From positions 2,604,001 through 2,668,000 of the forward strand of contig NZ_CP007035.1 of NCBI RefSeq assembly GCF_000243115.2: a DNA stretch of 64,000 nt. Direction: 5' to 3'. This document shows positions 15,923 through 25,169 of the stretch, one piece after another (within the stretch, counting starts at the first letter, position 1; every line of letters begins with the position of its first letter). Source of the stretch: Niabella soli DSM 19437. Its GTDB lineage: Bacteria > Bacteroidota > Bacteroidia > Chitinophagales > Chitinophagaceae. The notes beneath the pieces are model-generated. The model ran no database searches and had not been told where the DNA came from. It worked only from the letters and a program-made list of their open reading frames with translations. A program made the position numbers and the translations under genes.

Positions 15923-16019
15923 TTCCCGCTGATAGGCGCAAATTGAAATATTGCGCGGCTATTCTCAGATTGGGGTTCAGCGACTGTCTGCGAATAAACT
16001 CAGCGCTTATCTGCGGGAA
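15923..16019. repeat. Inverted repeat, TTCCCGCwGATA family
   Basis: The left arm TTCCCGCTGATAGGCGC faces a right arm whose complement reads TTTCCCGCAGATAAGCGC. Words CGCAGA recur inside. Related to the element at 24270-24352. Confidence 0.6.
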
Positions 16020-16063
16020 ATCCAATAAAATGAAAGTTTAAACAAATTCGATAAAAAAACAAT

Positions 16064-16573
16064 ATGCAAAAGCTAAACAGGTTACTCTCGCTAATACTAC
16101 TTCTGGCCATTGCAGTTCTTGTTTATTATTGGTATGCTGGTAAAAACACGGGCAATAGCAGGCCACAACCTGTAGTCCCGCAAAGGGTGAACGAAAGTCC
16201 GCCGGCCGTTACTCCGGCGCATACAGATCAGGGGGCTCAATCTATTGAGGCCCTTACAAAAGAAGCGGTAGTGGTACCTTATGTAAAACAAACAGGGCAT
16301 TTGCCCGATTACTACATTACAAAAAGAGAAGCGCGTAATCAGGGCTGGGAACCGTCGTCCGGGAACTTGTGCAACGTGTTGCCAGGGAGGGCTATTGGCG
16401 GCGATCGCTTTTCCAACCGGGAGCGTGCGCTTCCGGAAAAAGAAGGAAGGAAATGGTTTGAAGCGGATATCAATTTCAGTTGTGGCAGACGCAACGCGGA
16501 CCGGCTGCTATTCTCCAATGACCGCCTGGTGTTTGTAACAAAAGATCATTACCAAACCTTCCAGCAAAAATAA
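16064..16573 (+). CDS. Membrane-anchored barnase-like ribonuclease
   Basis: This 169-aa protein ends in a complete barnase domain (about 61-169). Every catalytic residue is present at exactly barnase numbering plus 60: Lys87, Glu133 (general base), Arg143, Arg147 and His162 (general acid, in DHYQTF). Barnase-type enzymes cut single-stranded RNA after guanosine. The N-terminus has a hydrophobic segment (7-25) after a short basic start with no clear cleavage site, so it is either secreted or tethered with the RNase outside the inner membrane, then a Pro-rich linker (33-56). The inhibitor gene starts six bases downstream. Two extra Cys (103, 140) could form a disulfide. Confidence 0.93.
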   Translation: MQKLNRLLSLILLLAIAVLVYYWYAGKNTGNSRPQPVVPQRVNESPPAVTPAHTDQGAQSIEALTKEAVVVPYVKQTGHLPDYYITKREARNQGWEPSSGNLCNVLPGRAIGGDRFSNRERALPEKEGRKWFEADINFSCGRRNADRLLFSNDRLVFVTKDHYQTFQQK

Positions 16574-16579
16574 AATTAT

Positions 16580-16858
16580 ATGAAAGAAGTATCGTTCGAC
16601 TTTGACCGGATCGGCACCGAAGCGGATTTCTACAAAACGGCGGCCCACTCACTAGGCCTCCCAGACCATTTTGGCGATAACCTGGATGCATTGTGGGATG
16701 TATTGACCGGCGCTATCCAACTACCGGTAGCAGTCCGGTTTATAAATTTGACCCTTGGACAACTGGATAAATTTGGTGCTCTTATCCAGGTCTTTGAAGA
16801 TGCGCAGGATGAATTGGGCGATGATTTCAGTTTCGAATATTATCTGAAGAAGCCGTAA
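16580..16858 (+). CDS. Barstar-like RNase inhibitor
   Basis: Barstar is the cytoplasmic protein that blocks barnase by plugging its active site with an acidic helix. Here the key stretch FGDNLDALWDVLTG (31-44) matches barstar closely, with Asp36 and Asp40 in the places of barstar Asp35 and Asp39; Tyr29/Tyr30 of barstar are His30/Phe31. Length (92 aa) is right and there is no signal peptide. It starts six bases after the RNase stop, so the pair is one operon and the inhibitor protects the producing cell before the RNase is exported. Confidence 0.93.
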   Translation: MKEVSFDFDRIGTEADFYKTAAHSLGLPDHFGDNLDALWDVLTGAIQLPVAVRFINLTLGQLDKFGALIQVFEDAQDELGDDFSFEYYLKKP

Positions 16859-16880
16859 AGCAAGGACGCTTCACGTTTCA

Positions 16881-17525
16881 CTAATTGTTATTCTTAAAAT
16901 CTCCGCGTTTCCATGCCTTAATAAATTCGGACCAGGCCGCCGGGTTAAAGATATTCATCGGTGGCAACTGCCCCTGGTACCGCGCTTTTTGGGAGATCAT
17001 ATTCAACTGCTGGTTGCTTGCTTCACGTCCATCAAACGGGGTCCTTCGCACCAGTTTCCGTTGCATTTCCTTTGTATTATTTTTCCGGAGAATCTCCATT
17101 TCATCCTCCGCCACTTTTACATTTACAAAGTCGCGCGCAAACTGCTCTGGCGTTGGCCGGGGCCTTATTATTACAGCGGGCAGGTAGCTGGTATCCCCTG
17201 TCAACAAAACCACCATATTATATTGGTCCCCCTTAAGATCTTTGGGGATCTGCTTTACAAGCGGTTTATAACTCACATGAGAGAACTCGATCACATCTCC
17301 CTTTAGAGCAGCTATTGAAAAAACACCATCACCATTGCTTATGGTGCCCCTGTTGGTGCCTTTTACCGTTACACTTACGGAAGGAACACCATACAGACTG
17401 TCGGAGGTCATGATAATACCAAATAACTGGATCACGGAATCGCGGGCTTTCTCAAACTGGGCGTGTGCAGTTGATGGCAGTAGGAAGACAGCTATAATAA
17501 AAACGACTACAAGTTTTTTCACCAT
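16881..17525 (-). CDS. Carboxypeptidase-regulatory-like domain secreted protein
   Basis: The protein (214 aa) has a signal peptide (cut after AHAQ, residue 22) and a beta-sandwich of the CarboxypepD_reg-like type at about 33-115 (LFGIIMTSDSLYGVPSVSVTV … FSHVSYKPLVKQIP), as found at the N-terminus of TonB-dependent receptors. The rest is charged and helical with no known domain. Such stand-alone domains are common in Bacteroidota envelopes; their role is unknown. The ATG at 17525 is only one base after a TATTTTTG box, while a GTG codon next to it would sit four bases after, so the exact start is open. Confidence 0.8.
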   Translation of the reverse strand: MVKKLVVVFIIAVFLLPSTAHAQFEKARDSVIQLFGIIMTSDSLYGVPSVSVTVKGTNRGTISNGDGVFSIAALKGDVIEFSHVSYKPLVKQIPKDLKGDQYNMVVLLTGDTSYLPAVIIRPRPTPEQFARDFVNVKVAEDEMEILRKNNTKEMQRKLVRRTPFDGREASNQQLNMISQKARYQGQLPPMNIFNPAAWSEFIKAWKRGDFKNNN

Positions 17526-17580
17526 TCAAAAATAAGCAGCTGAATGTTAATAAAGACAACAAAATGCCCCCCAGTATGTT

Positions 17581-17588
17581 TAACTTTG
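17581..17588 (+). promoter_or_regulatory. -7 box TAACTTTG for the Mrp gene
   Basis: TAACTTTG matches TAnnTTTG, 38 bases before the ATG at 17627. The -33 element is not clear. Confidence 0.45.
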
Positions 17589-17626
17589 GGGATTAAATTG
17601 AATTTAACATAAGCTTTAGCAAATAA

Positions 17627-18700
<1,074 letters not shown>

Positions 18701-18746
18701 ACTATTCAGGTGATCTGTTTCTTGTTTAATTTCAGGATATCCATTT

Positions 18747-18923
18747 ATGAATATTGCATTGCTTCTTAAAAAATATGCAGCACTGATCGTAGGTGCCGGA
18801 TTCCTGTTATTGGGACTACTGACACTCGCAAAACTATTTAACGATCTGTCCCGAAATGCGGGCGTTGCCATGATTGTGATAGGAATAGCAACTATTATTT
18901 ACTATTTATTCAGGAAAAATTAG
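18747..18923 (+). CDS. Small two-helix membrane protein (58 aa)
   Basis: The frame starts at ATG 18747 (MNIALLLKKYAALIVG) and ends at TAG 18923. It codes for two transmembrane helices (about 10-29 and 36-53) joined by a short polar turn FNDLSRNAG, with a basic tail LFRKN. The pattern is clearly protein-like, and a stem-loop follows the stop. It lies 46 bases after the Mrp gene on the same strand and may be co-transcribed. No family is recognised; such small proteins often regulate or stabilise larger membrane complexes. Confidence 0.65.
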   Translation: MNIALLLKKYAALIVGAGFLLLGLLTLAKLFNDLSRNAGVAMIVIGIATIIYYLFRKN

Positions 18924-18926
18924 CGC

Positions 18927-18964
18927 GCACACAATGAAGGCTCGTAGTCCTATTCATTGTGTGC
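18927..18964 (+). terminator. Stem-loop after the small membrane protein gene
   Basis: GCACACAATGAA (18927-18938) pairs perfectly with TTCATTGTGTGC (18953-18964) around a 14-base loop. There is no long T-run, so it may be a weak or factor-assisted terminator or an RNA-stabilising hairpin. Confidence 0.6.
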
Positions 18965-18996
18965 ATTTATGCAGATGGCACCCGAAAGTTTTGTTA

Positions 18997-19377
18997 TTAT
19001 GAATTTCGATCTTTTTGATTCCATCTTATTCTGTATGCAATTACGTTAATACAGATTACAAGTACCACCAGGAAGACTTGAAAGCTATAGGTAACGTTTT
19101 CCTGATAAATAACCGGTATAAGATGCCTGGTAATAAAATCTTCTTTATAAGTTGACAATCCCGCGTGTTGCCCAAAATAATTTTCAAGCGTTGTAAGAGG
19201 GCATACCACACCAGGCGACAGTTCCGCATATATAGCCCAAGCAAGTGCTCCAAAATGTACTATTGCAACCCAGCGATTTTTATGCGCAAAAAAACCACCT
19301 ATAATAACAAATAAAATAAATAACAGATGAAAAACTACGGTGAGCTGCGTTAAGAACAGGTACATGTATTTACTCAT
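18997..19377 (-). CDS. DUF2784 family membrane protein
   Basis: The 126-aa protein has four hydrophobic segments (about 6-28, 35-52, and two toward the C-terminus) and the DUF2784 signature: AELSPGVVCPLTTLENYFGQHAG followed by Y-x-x-D-F-I-T-R-H. The family is found in many bacteria with no known function. The conserved CPLT-x-LE motif at about 59-65 may be a ligand or metal site at the membrane face. It lies downstream of dapB on the same strand, 85 bases away, in a place where other Bacteroidota often have the signal peptidase gene. Confidence 0.85.
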   Translation of the reverse strand: MSKYMYLFLTQLTVVFHLLFILFVIIGGFFAHKNRWVAIVHFGALAWAIYAELSPGVVCPLTTLENYFGQHAGLSTYKEDFITRHLIPVIYQENVTYSFQVFLVVLVICINVIAYRIRWNQKDRNS

Positions 19378-19462
19378 CCGAAAAGTTTTTGCCTATTCTA
19401 AAAACAATCCGTTTCGCTCCGTTGGGCGGGAAAGGGTCGATCTCTCTAAAATGCTTTTACGC

Positions 19463-20179
19463 TCAAAGACCCAGCACATCCTTCATCGTAAACACACCCT
19501 TTTTATCTTTTATGTATTCAGCAGCCAGCGCGGCTCCCAGGGCAAATCCTTTGCGGTTATGCGCCGTATGGGTTATGGATATGTCGTCGATCTCGGAGGA
19601 ATAGGTGGTAGTATGGGTTCCCGGTACGGTGCCGATCCGTTTACTAACGATCAATAATTCATCTGCCGCAGGCAGCACATCATTTACCCATTTTTTCTTT
19701 TCAGGATACACTTCCTGCACTTGTTCTGCTAAGGTAATAGCGGTACCGCTGGGTGCATCCCGCTTTTCTGTATGGTGAATTTCTTCAAGGCTCACTTTAT
19801 AATCGGAGTGCGGATGCATTAACGCCGCCAGTTTTTTATTGAGCTCAAAAAACAGGTTCACGCCGATACTGAAATTACTGGCATATAAAAAACTCCCGTT
19901 ATGCGCTTTGATCTCCTGCTGCAGTTCCGGCATACGCTCCAGCCATCCGGTGGAACCGCTTACAACGGGCACGCCAAACCGGATCAGCTTGATTAAATTA
20001 TCAAACGCAGTGTGCGGACCGGTAAACTCGATCGCCACATCCGCTTTCTTTAAATTGTCGGCCGTAAGCTCGTCTGTGTTGTGCGCGTCAATCTTTAGCA
20101 CTATTTCATGCTGGCGCTCCAAAGCGATCGCTTCAATTGCTTTGCCCATTTTTCCGTATCCGATCAATGCGATCTTCAT
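19463..20179 (-). CDS. dapB: 4-hydroxy-tetrahydrodipicolinate reductase
   Basis: DapB reduces 4-hydroxy-tetrahydrodipicolinate with NAD(P)H in the lysine/diaminopimelate pathway, which also feeds peptidoglycan. The Rossmann motif GYGKMG is at 7-12, and the active-site block EEIHHTEKRDAPSGTA carries the catalytic His pair, Lys and the substrate-binding loop. The start was set to the ATG at 20179 (MKIALIGYGKMG) because the 26 upstream codons are repeat-derived and precede the nucleotide-binding strand. Length is 238 aa, typical. It follows parA-parB-DUF5683, an order seen in other Bacteroidota. Confidence 0.94.
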   Translation of the reverse strand: MKIALIGYGKMGKAIEAIALERQHEIVLKIDAHNTDELTADNLKKADVAIEFTGPHTAFDNLIKLIRFGVPVVSGSTGWLERMPELQQEIKAHNGSFLYASNFSIGVNLFFELNKKLAALMHPHSDYKVSLEEIHHTEKRDAPSGTAITLAEQVQEVYPEKKKWVNDVLPAADELLIVSKRIGTVPGTHTTTYSSEIDDISITHTAHNRKGFALGAALAAEYIKDKKGVFTMKDVLGL

Positions 20180-20218
20180 AATCTTATTATTTACGATGTA
20201 TATAAATAAAAACCATAT

Positions 20219-20292
20219 AGCCGGGAAGTCGGAAAGACGGGAGGCATATACATTCAAGTACTTTTGATTTACCGTCTTACCGCCTTACCGGC
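20219..20292. repeat. Inverted repeat, GCCGGkAAGkCGG family
   Basis: The left arm GCCGGGAAGTCGGAAAGACG faces a right arm whose complement reads GCCGGTAAGGCGGTAAGACG. Related words occur at 3638 and 53811. It lies upstream of dapB. Confidence 0.75.
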
Positions 20293-20327
20293 AAAAAACA
20301 CCATTAAACCTTCAAGAACTAAATTGC

Positions 20328-21017
20328 TCACTTAAACTGCAGCGCCACCGCGAAACCCATCCGGGTATTAATATCCGGCGGTGGCGGGCTCAGTTTTAAT
20401 GCCAGCTTGGGCGAAATATCAAAAGTGCTCAAATGCGCATCCACCGTTGCATCCACCACATTTAACGCCCAGGCTATAACAAAAAATACCGCAGAATAAT
20501 CCACGTTGCGCCGGTATTGATCCCGGTTATTGCGCATTACGTTTATACTTTGATTCACATCTGTGCCCTGAAAAAATACTCTTTGTATCTGGCTGTTGAG
20601 GTTATGGTACCCCGTGCTGTCATTTTTTTGTATGATATTATACCCAACGATCACCCCATTGCGGAAACGTTTATACCACACAAGATTATCAATAAAAAAA
20701 CCAGCGGTTATGCCCAGCCCTGCGTAAACAATCGGTACCTTCCATACCCTGCGGTTATATATCTGGCCCCACCCCGGTAAAACCGCTGAACGAAAAGCAG
20801 CTTTTCCCGGGTTCCGGTACCGCGGGTCTTTTCTGGCAACCGTATCCACATAAGTATCCTTTGGGGGTTTTACCCTGGCTTTTTTTTGAGGGATGCTATC
20901 TTTTACCTCCGGGGTTTTATGCAATACGGCAATGGAGTCTGTTGTTTGGGCAGCAAGGCCTAAACCCAGACCAGCAAAGAAAAACAGCAGTAGTACTATC
21001 TTGTTCAGCAATTGCAT
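20328..21017 (-). CDS. DUF5683 family membrane protein
   Basis: The protein (229 aa) has an N-terminal signal or anchor (residues 5-23), a basic Pro/Lys-rich region to about 65, then the DUF5683 core: AAFRSAVLPGWGQIYNRR (about 75-92), a glycine-rich hydrophobic segment and a second one near 180. PGxGQxYN-type motifs recall TM2-like membrane proteins. It is placed directly after parB (20 bases) as in many Bacteroidota, so it is probably co-expressed with the segregation genes, although no functional link is known. Confidence 0.88.
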   Translation of the reverse strand: MQLLNKIVLLLFFFAGLGLGLAAQTTDSIAVLHKTPEVKDSIPQKKARVKPPKDTYVDTVARKDPRYRNPGKAAFRSAVLPGWGQIYNRRVWKVPIVYAGLGITAGFFIDNLVWYKRFRNGVIVGYNIIQKNDSTGYHNLNSQIQRVFFQGTDVNQSINVMRNNRDQYRRNVDYSAVFFVIAWALNVVDATVDAHLSTFDISPKLALKLSPPPPDINTRMGFAVALQFK

Positions 21018-21036
21018 CCTGCAAATAAAACGTTAT

Positions 21037-21966
21037 TTAATCTACCGATACGTTAAAGTTGTGCAGCAGCTTATTTAATTCCTCAACCGAATAATAATCA
21101 AAAGTAACCTGCCCGCTGCCGTTATTACTGTGTTTGAGCTTTACACGGGTTTCAAACTGCGAGGCCAGCTTATCCTCGATCCGCTGAAAAGAAGCCGAAA
21201 GACCTCCCCTGCTGACAGGCTTTTTGGCCGTTCCGGCCTGTTTGTACAGGTTGCGCACCAGGGCTTCAGTCTGACGAACGGAGAGCCCTTTATCTTTTAT
21301 TTCACGGAAAATGAATAATTGTTTTTCAACCGTATCCACGTTAATAATGGCACGGGCATGTCCCATGGATAATTCGCCACTGCGCACGGCAAGCTGAATA
21401 TCCGGCGGCAACTTTAATAAACGGATAAAATTGGCCACGGTGCTGCGGTCCTTGCCCATACGTTCTGCAACCTGGTCCTGGGAATAATCCAGCTCATCCA
21501 TCATGCGTTTATAGCTCAACGCCACCTCCACTGCATTCAGGTCTTCCCGCTGCAGGTTTTCCAGCAACGCCAGTTCCAGCAACTGCGCATCATTGGCCTG
21601 CCGCACATATGCCGGCACATCCACCAGTCCGGCCATTTTAGATGCCCGCAAACGGCGTTCCCCGGCAATCAACCGGTATTTGCCCGTTGCCATTTTGGAA
21701 ACCGTCAATGGCTGAATAATGTCGTGGAGCTTTATGGATTCAGACAGTTCTTTCAGCGCCTGCACATCAAAATCGCGTCGGGGCTGTTTGGGGTTTACCT
21801 CAATATCAGTTACCGGGATCCTTAAAATATTCGTTGCGGTTTCCACAACAGTTTTCTTCAACTGTTCCCCTGCAGGTGTACTGCTTTTTAGTTCTGCGTC
21901 AATACTTCCCAGCAGGGAGCGGATCCCCTTCCCTAGTGCATCTTTATTGGGTTTAACTGTTGCCAT
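21037..21966 (-). CDS. parB: Chromosome-partitioning protein ParB
   Basis: ParB binds parS sites, spreads as a CTP-dependent clamp and works with ParA in origin segregation. The 309-aa protein starts with the KDALGKGIRSLLG motif that contacts ParA, has the CTP-binding box LIAGERRLRASK (GERRLR at 102-107), the helix-turn-helix region DQVAERMGKDRSTVANFIRLL (about 150-170) and LSMGHARAI, and a C-terminal dimerisation segment. ATG 21966 is preferred because the upstream MNLKQT codons belong to repeat sequence. ParA lies upstream, separated by a hairpin-forming gap. I found no clear parS in the window by eye. Confidence 0.95.
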   Translation of the reverse strand: MATVKPNKDALGKGIRSLLGSIDAELKSSTPAGEQLKKTVVETATNILRIPVTDIEVNPKQPRRDFDVQALKELSESIKLHDIIQPLTVSKMATGKYRLIAGERRLRASKMAGLVDVPAYVRQANDAQLLELALLENLQREDLNAVEVALSYKRMMDELDYSQDQVAERMGKDRSTVANFIRLLKLPPDIQLAVRSGELSMGHARAIINVDTVEKQLFIFREIKDKGLSVRQTEALVRNLYKQAGTAKKPVSRGGLSASFQRIEDKLASQFETRVKLKHSNNGSGQVTFDYYSVEELNKLLHNFNVSVD

Positions 21967-21974
21967 GGTTTGTT

Positions 21975-22049
21975 TAAGGTTCAACGTTTAAAGTTCAAGG
22001 TTTAAGGTTCAATGTTGCTGTTTTAACCTTGAACATTGAACTTTAAACA
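21975..22049. repeat. GTTTAAAGTTCAA inverted repeat between parA and parB
   Basis: GTTTAAAGTTCAA at 21986-21998 is matched by its exact complement TTGAACTTTAAAC at 22036-22048, and AAGGTTCAATG/CATTGAA-type words fill the space. The resulting hairpin lies in the parA-parB mRNA and could uncouple their levels. Confidence 0.8.
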
Positions 22050-22054
22050 ATCTT

Positions 22055-22855
22055 CTATTCAATTATTTTGTCTTCGTTCGCGATCTTGGTCATATCATTT
22101 TTCTGCAAAATTTCTTTTGCCAGGTTCAGATAATTCAATGCGCCTTTACTGGCAGCATCATAAAGGATCGCCGGTTTGCCAAAGCTGGGGGCCTCACTCA
22201 GTTTGGAATTGCGATGAATGATCGTGTCAAACACTTTATCTTCAAAATGACGGCGCACTTCGCTCACCACCTGGTTACAAAGACGCAGGCGACTGTCGTA
22301 CATCGTCATCAAAATACCTTCAATTACCAATTCTGTATTTAACCGGCTTTGCACGATCTTGATGGTGTTCAACAATTTACCCAGTCCCTCCAGGGCAAAA
22401 AATTCGCATTGCACAGGCACTACAACCGAATCGGCCGCGGTAAGGGCATTTACCGTAATCAAACCCAAAGAGGGCGAACAGTCGATCACAATAAAGTCAT
22501 ATTCATCTCTGACAGCCTCCAAAATACCTTTTAATACTGCTTCCCGGTTAGGGTAATTGATCATTTCGATCTCCGCCCCTACCAGGTCAATGTGCGAAGG
22601 GATCAGGTCCAGGTTGGGAATCTCGCTTTTTAGCGTCACCTCCTTTGCAGGCGCCTGGTTGGCCATACAGTCGTAAAGGCTATGGGTAATATTCTGCAAT
22701 TCAAATCCTACGCCAGTGGTGCTGTTCGCCTGCGGGTCTGCATCCACCAACAGGGTTTTATATTCCAGCACCGCAAAACTTGCTGCCAGGTTAATAGCTG
22801 TTGTTGTTTTACCCACACCGCCTTTCTGATTTGCTACGCCGATTACTTTTGCCAT
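22055..22855 (-). CDS. parA: Chromosome-partitioning ATPase ParA
   Basis: ParA (Soj type) is an ATPase that binds DNA without sequence preference and drives the ParB-parS complex. The deviant Walker A KGGVGKTT spans residues 11-18, followed by the DADPQANST switch (about 39-47) and the VIDCSPSLGLIT block. There is no N-terminal DNA-binding domain, so it is of the chromosomal kind. The start is ATG 22855 (MAKVIGVANQKGG); the longer frame upstream reads as promoter sequence. Length is 266 aa, typical. It heads the parA-parB-DUF5683-dapB group. Confidence 0.96.
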   Translation of the reverse strand: MAKVIGVANQKGGVGKTTTAINLAASFAVLEYKTLLVDADPQANSTTGVGFELQNITHSLYDCMANQAPAKEVTLKSEIPNLDLIPSHIDLVGAEIEMINYPNREAVLKGILEAVRDEYDFIVIDCSPSLGLITVNALTAADSVVVPVQCEFFALEGLGKLLNTIKIVQSRLNTELVIEGILMTMYDSRLRLCNQVVSEVRRHFEDKVFDTIIHRNSKLSEAPSFGKPAILYDAASKGALNYLNLAKEILQKNDMTKIANEDKIIE

Positions 22856-22971
22856 AGTTCTATTGATTCTGTATCCAAATGAGTGCTGAATATTCCAATT
22901 AAGCAAATGTAAAGTATTTGCATTCTTAAATTCCATAAAAAGCCATTTCAATCATTTTATCCACATTTATT

Positions 22972-22979
22972 TAGCTTTG
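22972..22979 (+). promoter_or_regulatory. -7 box TAGCTTTG for the metallophosphoesterase gene
   Basis: TAGCTTTG matches TAnnTTTG and lies 21 bases before the ATG at 23001. A TTTC at 22946-22949 is a possible -33. Confidence 0.5.
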
Positions 22980-23000
22980 GTTTATTAAAAAATTGCTTTT

Positions 23001-24260
23001 ATGCGCAATGCTTCAATGTGGTGGGTCATGATCTTGATAATGCTTTTGATTGACCTGTATATATTTATAGCGGTACGTTCCTCTTTGTTTGGCTATTCCA
23101 CGCATCGCAACCGGGTCATTTTTGCCGGCATTTATTGGCTGGTGACGGCGTTATCCTTTAGCGTTATCCTGGTTGTTCCCCGTTTACCGGCCTCCGGCGC
23201 CGGCCAATTGGGCCGAAGCGTGCTTTTTACCATTGTTTTCGCCCTGTTCCTGGCTAAACTACTGGCCGCGGTGTTTTTTCTGGTAGATGACCTGCGCAGG
23301 GTTGCACAATGGGCGGCAGGCAAATTATTTTCTGCCAATAACGAAGTGAGCGAGGTTTCGGGTGCCGACAGCGACACCATTTCCCGCTCGGGCTTTCTGA
23401 CCTGGCTGGGCATAGCGGCCGGTGGCACGCTGTTCTCTAGTCTTATTTATGGATTCAGTAATAAATACAATTATAAAATAAAAAAGGTGGCGCTTTCCTT
23501 TCCCAATCTGCCGGAGGCCTTTAAGGGATTTAAAATGATCCAGCTCTCGGATATTCACAGCGGAAGTTTTACCAATAAGGCGGCCGTTAACCGGGGCATT
23601 GATATGATCCTGAAGGAAAATGCCGATCTGATCCTCTTTACCGGCGACCTGGTGAACAATATGGCTGTTGAGATGAAGGAGTACATCGATACCTTTAGCA
23701 GGCTGAAAGCCCCAATGGGTGTGTATTCCACGTTAGGGAATCATGACTATGGCGACTATCATTCCTGGAGCAGCGCCGAAGAAAAAAAGGCCAACCTGGA
23801 CCATCTGAAAGCCGTTCACGGGCAAATGGGCTGGCGCTTATTGCTGGATGAGCACCTGCCCCTGGAAAAAAACGGGGCGCAGATAGGGTTGATCGGGGTG
23901 CAGAATATCAGCGGGAAAGCCCGGTTTCATTCTTATGGAAATATGGCGGAAGCCATGAAGGGGGCGGAGAATTATCCTTTTAAGATCCTGATGAGCCACG
24001 ATCCGTCACACTGGGATAGTGAGGTCAATAAAAAATATCCCGATGTAGACCTGATGCTGAGCGGCCATACCCATGGTATGCAGTTTGGAGTAGAAATACC
24101 CGGCTTACGCTGGAGCCCCGTACAATACGTTTATAAACAATGGGCCGGTTTATATGAAAAAGGGCATCAAAAACTATATGTAAACCGGGGTTATGGCTTT
24201 ATTGGATACCCGGGCAGGGTGGGTATCCTGCCGGAGATCACGGTATTTGAGCTTACATAA
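23001..24260 (+). CDS. Membrane-anchored metallophosphoesterase
   Basis: The 419-aa protein has four predicted membrane helices (about 7-26, 38-60, 72-96, 132-150) and then a calcineurin-like phosphoesterase domain. All metal-binding motifs are present: Asp184-x-His186 (LSDIHSG), GD at 215-216, GNHD at 246-249, His333 (MSHDP) and GHTH at 355-358. This architecture is like YkuE-type enzymes. The catalytic domain follows the fourth helix. Substrates of the group include phospholipid-derived or nucleotide phosphates; which applies here is unknown. Confidence 0.92.
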   Translation: MRNASMWWVMILIMLLIDLYIFIAVRSSLFGYSTHRNRVIFAGIYWLVTALSFSVILVVPRLPASGAGQLGRSVLFTIVFALFLAKLLAAVFFLVDDLRRVAQWAAGKLFSANNEVSEVSGADSDTISRSGFLTWLGIAAGGTLFSSLIYGFSNKYNYKIKKVALSFPNLPEAFKGFKMIQLSDIHSGSFTNKAAVNRGIDMILKENADLILFTGDLVNNMAVEMKEYIDTFSRLKAPMGVYSTLGNHDYGDYHSWSSAEEKKANLDHLKAVHGQMGWRLLLDEHLPLEKNGAQIGLIGVQNISGKARFHSYGNMAEAMKGAENYPFKILMSHDPSHWDSEVNKKYPDVDLMLSGHTHGMQFGVEIPGLRWSPVQYVYKQWAGLYEKGHQKLYVNRGYGFIGYPGRVGILPEITVFELT

Positions 24261-24269
24261 CGTAAAGTT

Positions 24270-24352
24270 CCGGCAGATTTTCGCAGATCAGCATACACCG
24301 CAGATTAGTTTTTCTGCGCCAATCAGCGAAAAAAGCTGCGATTATCTGCGGG
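24270..24352. repeat. Inverted repeat, CCGCAGATnnnCGCAGA family
   Basis: CCGGCAGATTTTCGCAGATC on the left faces a right arm whose complement is TCCCGCAGATAATCGCAGC. Inner CCGCAGATTAG and CTGCGCCAATCAGCG words repeat the theme. It begins ten bases after the phosphoesterase stop. Confidence 0.75.
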
Positions 24353-24429
24353 AGTATGTCAAAAATTAATCCCCCTTATAAAAAATTTCATACTACTTTT
24401 AGTCTCAAAATTTACTTAAAGAATTGATA

Positions 24430-25020
24430 ATGAACCATTCAAAAAAGATCCTCTTCGTCTTCGCCCTCCTGGCCTGCTATTGTATCAGTAACGCCCAGTT
24501 TCACCTCGGTGTAAAAGTGGGAACCAATCTTACCAAGATAGACGGTAAGTCATTTAATGAAGAATTTAAGTTTAATTACCTGGCAGGCGCTTTTGCTGAA
24601 ATTGGCGCAGGCAAAAAATTCAGTGTTAATCCGGAGTTGCTTTTTAGTCAGACCACAGCCACTGTATCTGATAATTATAATGACCCGCTGCACCCGTTCA
24701 GCACCAGCCAGACCAAGGCCAAGCTGAATTATTTATCGATCCCCATCCTGCTGGATTACAAATTAGCCGGCCCCCTGCACCTCCAGGCCGGGCCGCAGTT
24801 CAGCATCGCCACCAGCAAGGATAAAACCCTGTTGCAGGAAGGCGGGGACGCTTTTACAAGCGGCGATTTTTCCTTTGTAGCCGGGATTCAGCTAAAAGTA
24901 ATGAAGTTCCGCGTCTCCGGGCGGTATGTAGCGGGCATGAGCAATATCAATGATATTAACAAGTCGGAAAAATGGAAAAGCCAGGCCATACAGGTAGCAG
25001 TGGGCTTCGCGATCTTTTAA
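24430..25020 (+). CDS. Outer-membrane beta-barrel protein (PorT-like)
   Basis: The protein (196 aa) has a signal peptide (MNHSKKILFVFALLACYC, cut after NAQ) and the usual PorT-like opening FHLGVKVGTNLTKIDG, then alternating strands with a SVNPELLFSQ segment and a final QVAVGFAIF strand. It would form a small eight-strand barrel in the outer membrane; function unknown. I use ATG 24430, since the earlier frame opening is a TTG two codons before. A strong terminator follows 219 bases after the stop. Confidence 0.85.
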   Translation: MNHSKKILFVFALLACYCISNAQFHLGVKVGTNLTKIDGKSFNEEFKFNYLAGAFAEIGAGKKFSVNPELLFSQTTATVSDNYNDPLHPFSTSQTKAKLNYLSIPILLDYKLAGPLHLQAGPQFSIATSKDKTLLQEGGDAFTSGDFSFVAGIQLKVMKFRVSGRYVAGMSNINDINKSEKWKSQAIQVAVGFAIF

Positions 25021-25169
25021 ACGGATCTCCTCATTTCCTATTTTCAATTTGAAATTTCTGATTTGCGGCTAACGTTGCTGCAACAGGTACATATTCTGTT
25101 TGATGTTTCGCGTTTGACGTTAGCCCGTTTCAGTGTTCAGTTTGCATTTTCTGGTTGGATGTCCTTGTA

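Noticed and set aside
21037-22855. A parS site near parAB
   Set aside because: I looked for the usual TGTTnCACGTGnAACA palindrome by eye and did not see it in the window; a motif scan would settle it.
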